Source of the DNA: Baylisascaris procyonis
Lineage: Eukaryota > Nematoda > Chromadorea > Rhabditida > Ascarididae
Length of the DNA stretch: 64,000 nt
Direction: 5' to 3'
NCBI GenBank assembly: GCA_037389465.1
Contig: JAZARR010000078.1
Coordinates: forward strand, 3,224,001 to 3,288,000
The notes under the pieces are model-generated. The model saw nothing but the letters and a program-made list of their open reading frames with translations, ran no database searches and was not told the DNA's origin. Shown in pieces: positions 61,346-64,000 of this stretch. Numbering within the stretch: the first letter of the stretch is position 1; each line of letters opens with the position of its first letter. The translations under genes and the position numbers were made by a program.

Positions 61346-63823
61346 ATGGCGTTTGAGAACTGTATCAACGATGTTCGTCGTGAAGATGCTGAGTACTTGC
61401 ATTGCCCGATACAGCTAAACGAGTCGGCATGTGGATTGCTGCAGGTTTTCTTTGGTTTGAACCCTGAAAGAATTTCATTTCAATAGATTTTAAGCAATGA
61501 AATATTCGATTAGTGCCAAGTTTTCTTCAACATTTAGTTTAAGTCCACGTAATTTGAGCGATCTTTGAGACGGAATGGAGTGTTTTTAAGGGGTTCAATA
61601 TCTACTTCAATATGTTCCACTCAATGAACTGGTTTAAAAAGCATTTACTTCAATAAAGTTTAAACCACAGCATGCCGCCGTTCGCTCGATTATACTGATT
61701 AGAAAAAGAAGTCGCCCATGAAGTGATGAAGTAAAGAAATAAAACACTTGTAAAAATAAAAATATGTCTCATAATAGGCAAAAATCCTCAGAGAATTTCA
61801 GAAAAATTTCCAAAGATCCAAAAAATAGGCCTGAAGATTCCTTTGATACGTTTGAATTTTTGTTCGATACTTTCGAGCGAAATTGGAAGAAAATACACAT
61901 ATAAAAACGATACATGAAGCATAGGCGAATTCTTTGATATATGTAAGTTTTCAGCAAATGCATGACCTTAAAAACGCTCGTGGTCTACTTATCGCGATTC
62001 CACTAACATTATCCTTGTTTGCATCGATCTTCAACGTCTATTTTGGGACGATGACAATTCACTTTTACAAGAAGACGAAGCATTCGTTCGTGAATATTTC
62101 TCAATTTCTCAGTCTTTTTTTTTCATTTCACTGAGAACTGTTTTGGCAAGTCAGCTATCTCAAAAGATGTTGAAAATTTATACTTTTTTTCTTTTATGAG
62201 CAGTGAGAAACTGCAAGTAGTTTTTGAGGAAATTGAAATTAAGTAGGATCATTGAAAGGAAATTTAAATTTTTTTCAGAGTCGATCATCATCATGCATTA
62301 CTCCTAAGTGAAACAATAAGTGCACTGATCGCTCAAGTTTTATTTTATTCAACTTTATTACTAGTAAGTTTCGGCAAAGGTTTTAGCTATACATCTGCCG
62401 CAATATGCATCTGCATTGCATCGATGACTTTCTTCGTTCATGCCGGTTACTTATAAAGTTCCTTTTTTTCTTTTTTTTTTTGATGGAATCTTGCAGGCAT
62501 TATTATTATTATTATGCGAAATATTTTTGACTATTCTAAATAAATGCCATAAAGGAAAGCGAAAAGCTAAGAAATTTACTTCGCTTATTTTGCTGGAGGA
62601 GTTTAAGTAATAAGATTGCTTTTTCAGGGTCATATTTTGCGAATACCTCACTACTTTTCTTGGCAATTGTGCGGCCGCTTAAGTATCGTAATGCACTAAC
62701 AATTAAGCAATCGGTGACCCTTCTACTGGCGATATGGTCAACAGCGAGCTTTCTTGCGGTAGTACTTTTAATTTTGAAGCGCCATTTTCAACTTCATTTT
62801 TTTTTTAAATTCGAGGGTCTTAATCCTTGGAATCATTATTATGCAATAATGGTCGTCATATGGCAATACTAGAGGTGTTATTCGTAGAAAAATGGACATT
62901 AACTATAAATTACTTACAATTACTAAACCTGAGTCATTAAGTTGGCTTGGTGAGGGACAACATTCTAAAATGATCAAAATAAAGAGCAATTTTGAATCCT
63001 TTGTATTCAAACGAACATTATTAAGGAAGTCGAAGTAATGACTGTTGAATCGACTGTAAATCAAAATGCTGCACTACACTTGCATAAAAGAAACATTAAA
63101 TTTGTTTGCTGCCATGCCATATTGCTCAAAGGCCAAATTTTGCAGCTCTGTATGGGCCTTTCATCTGCGACAATTTTCTTTCCACTTGCTGCACCATTTC
63201 AATGCAATGTGCTACAATGCCAGAGGTTACTTGGCTCTGCTATTGTATTTACTTTTTCGATATTTTATGTGCTTGTGATCGCACTCTATATAGTAATGTT
63301 GTGGAAAATAAATAAACGAAGATATTCCTCTCAAAATGAGGTAAGTTTTATGCCTTACCATTGTTTTAAAATTCTTCTTCTTGCATGAACTTACATGGAA
63401 ATGAACCGTTTGTTTCTCATGTAGAAGACAAAATTCTTCATTTTTTCATTCGTCGTCACCATAGACTGCGGGCGATTTGGGTTATCAACGAATGAAATAC
63501 TAATGAATTAGCCCATTACCGACAGCCTTGGAGCTGCAGACTTTTTTTGATTTTCCGGCATAAGAAATTTGAAATTCCAATTCACCTTGCAATTGCATTA
63601 TCATCTGTTCAAAGGAAAAATGAAACCAAAATTGGCATCTGACGTTAAATAATTGCGGTTAGAAATAATCGAATGCAGGAACGAGACAGGGCTCTGTGGT
63701 ACAGCAGCGTGCGCGCGATGAAACGTTTAGCCCTACAGCTGAGTGCATTCATAATATCTGGCACGCCTATCCTGGCTACTTCTTCGTTCACACTCGCTCA
63801 TCTTGATCAAATAGAACTGCTTG
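61346..63823 (+). CDS. Seven-transmembrane receptor, paralogue of the upstream receptor, 3' end beyond window
   Basis: Exons: 61346-61444, 61955-62085, 62279-62445, 62628-62758 (end uncertain by a few codons), 63146-63340, 63679-63823; TM7 and the tail lie beyond the window. Intron phases match the receptor at 47282 at all six sites, and the TM5 exon is 195 bases in both. Shared features are the N-terminal Cys pattern (FENC...AEYLHC versus FANC...EKYLQC), the start of TM1's exon (MHDLKNARG versus LHEAKNLRK), LLFLAIVRPLKYR after TM3 (LLYMAVVHPLKYR), and LCMGLSSATIFFPLAAPFQC before TM5. DRY is replaced by LLF. The frame is open upstream of the chosen ATG to an acceptor at about 61281, so the N-terminus may be longer. 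It is probably a product of tandem duplication. Confidence 0.8.
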
Positions 63824-64000
63824 GTAGGTAATTGAAGTGTCATTCGATGACAAACATGATTGCAAGAGCGATCGATGCATTATTTGCTTCTTTCTAAATG
63901 CAAGTGATTTAAGGTTTTCCAACTAGCCTTCCAGCCAAAAAATGTCACTTTATGAGGCAAATGTAGCTTTCATTCTTTACATTCTGAGTTCCTCTAAACT

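Noticed and set aside
1..64000. CRISPR arrays, bacterial promoters, ribosome binding sites, operons, phage or insertion sequences
   Set aside because: The DNA is eukaryotic with spliced genes; no regularly spaced repeats or prokaryotic signals were seen.

Overview
The window looks like nuclear DNA of a nematode. It is AT-rich, its introns are mostly a few hundred bases long, and almost every exon is preceded by the nematode-type acceptor TTTCAG. One gene pair encodes nematode-type seven-transmembrane receptors. The species cannot be named from this sequence; the roomy gene spacing and long introns fit a larger-genome parasitic nematode better than a Caenorhabditis-like one. Gene models were built by reading splice sites by eye. 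At most junctions the codon phase closes exactly, and exceptions are stated.

Layout: (1) 649-8612, + strand: a BTB/POZ transcription factor with about seven C2H2 zinc fingers. (2) 11043-16658, - strand: a Golgi-type GT11 alpha-1,2-fucosyltransferase. (3) 19327-24024, - strand: a LEPROT/Vps55 membrane-trafficking protein with two alternative, homologous last exons. (4) 26342-40830, + strand: a polyhomeotic homologue (Polycomb PRC1) of about 21 exons, with HD1 motif, FCS zinc finger and SAM domain; it is head-to-head with LEPROT. (5) 47282-52257, + strand: a complete 7TM receptor. (6) 61346 to beyond the last exon seen at 63823, + strand: its paralogue, cut by the window end before TM7.

Between the two receptors (52.3-61.3 kb) are orphan coding-like exons, a five-copy 35-bp minisatellite, a tRNA-derived SINE-like element with an A-rich simple-repeat tail, and a perfect 14-bp inverted repeat. 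Four long (TA)n arrays and several C-rich tracts with G-quadruplex potential on the other strand are scattered through the window.

The genes do not form an operon or pathway: two are chromatin or transcription regulators, two act in the secretory and endosomal system, and two are receptors. The strongest leads are the duplicated terminal exons of LEPROT, the canonical polyhomeotic architecture in a nematode, a well-spliced but unplaced exon inside that gene, and the receptor pair that lacks the Asp-Arg of the DRY motif.
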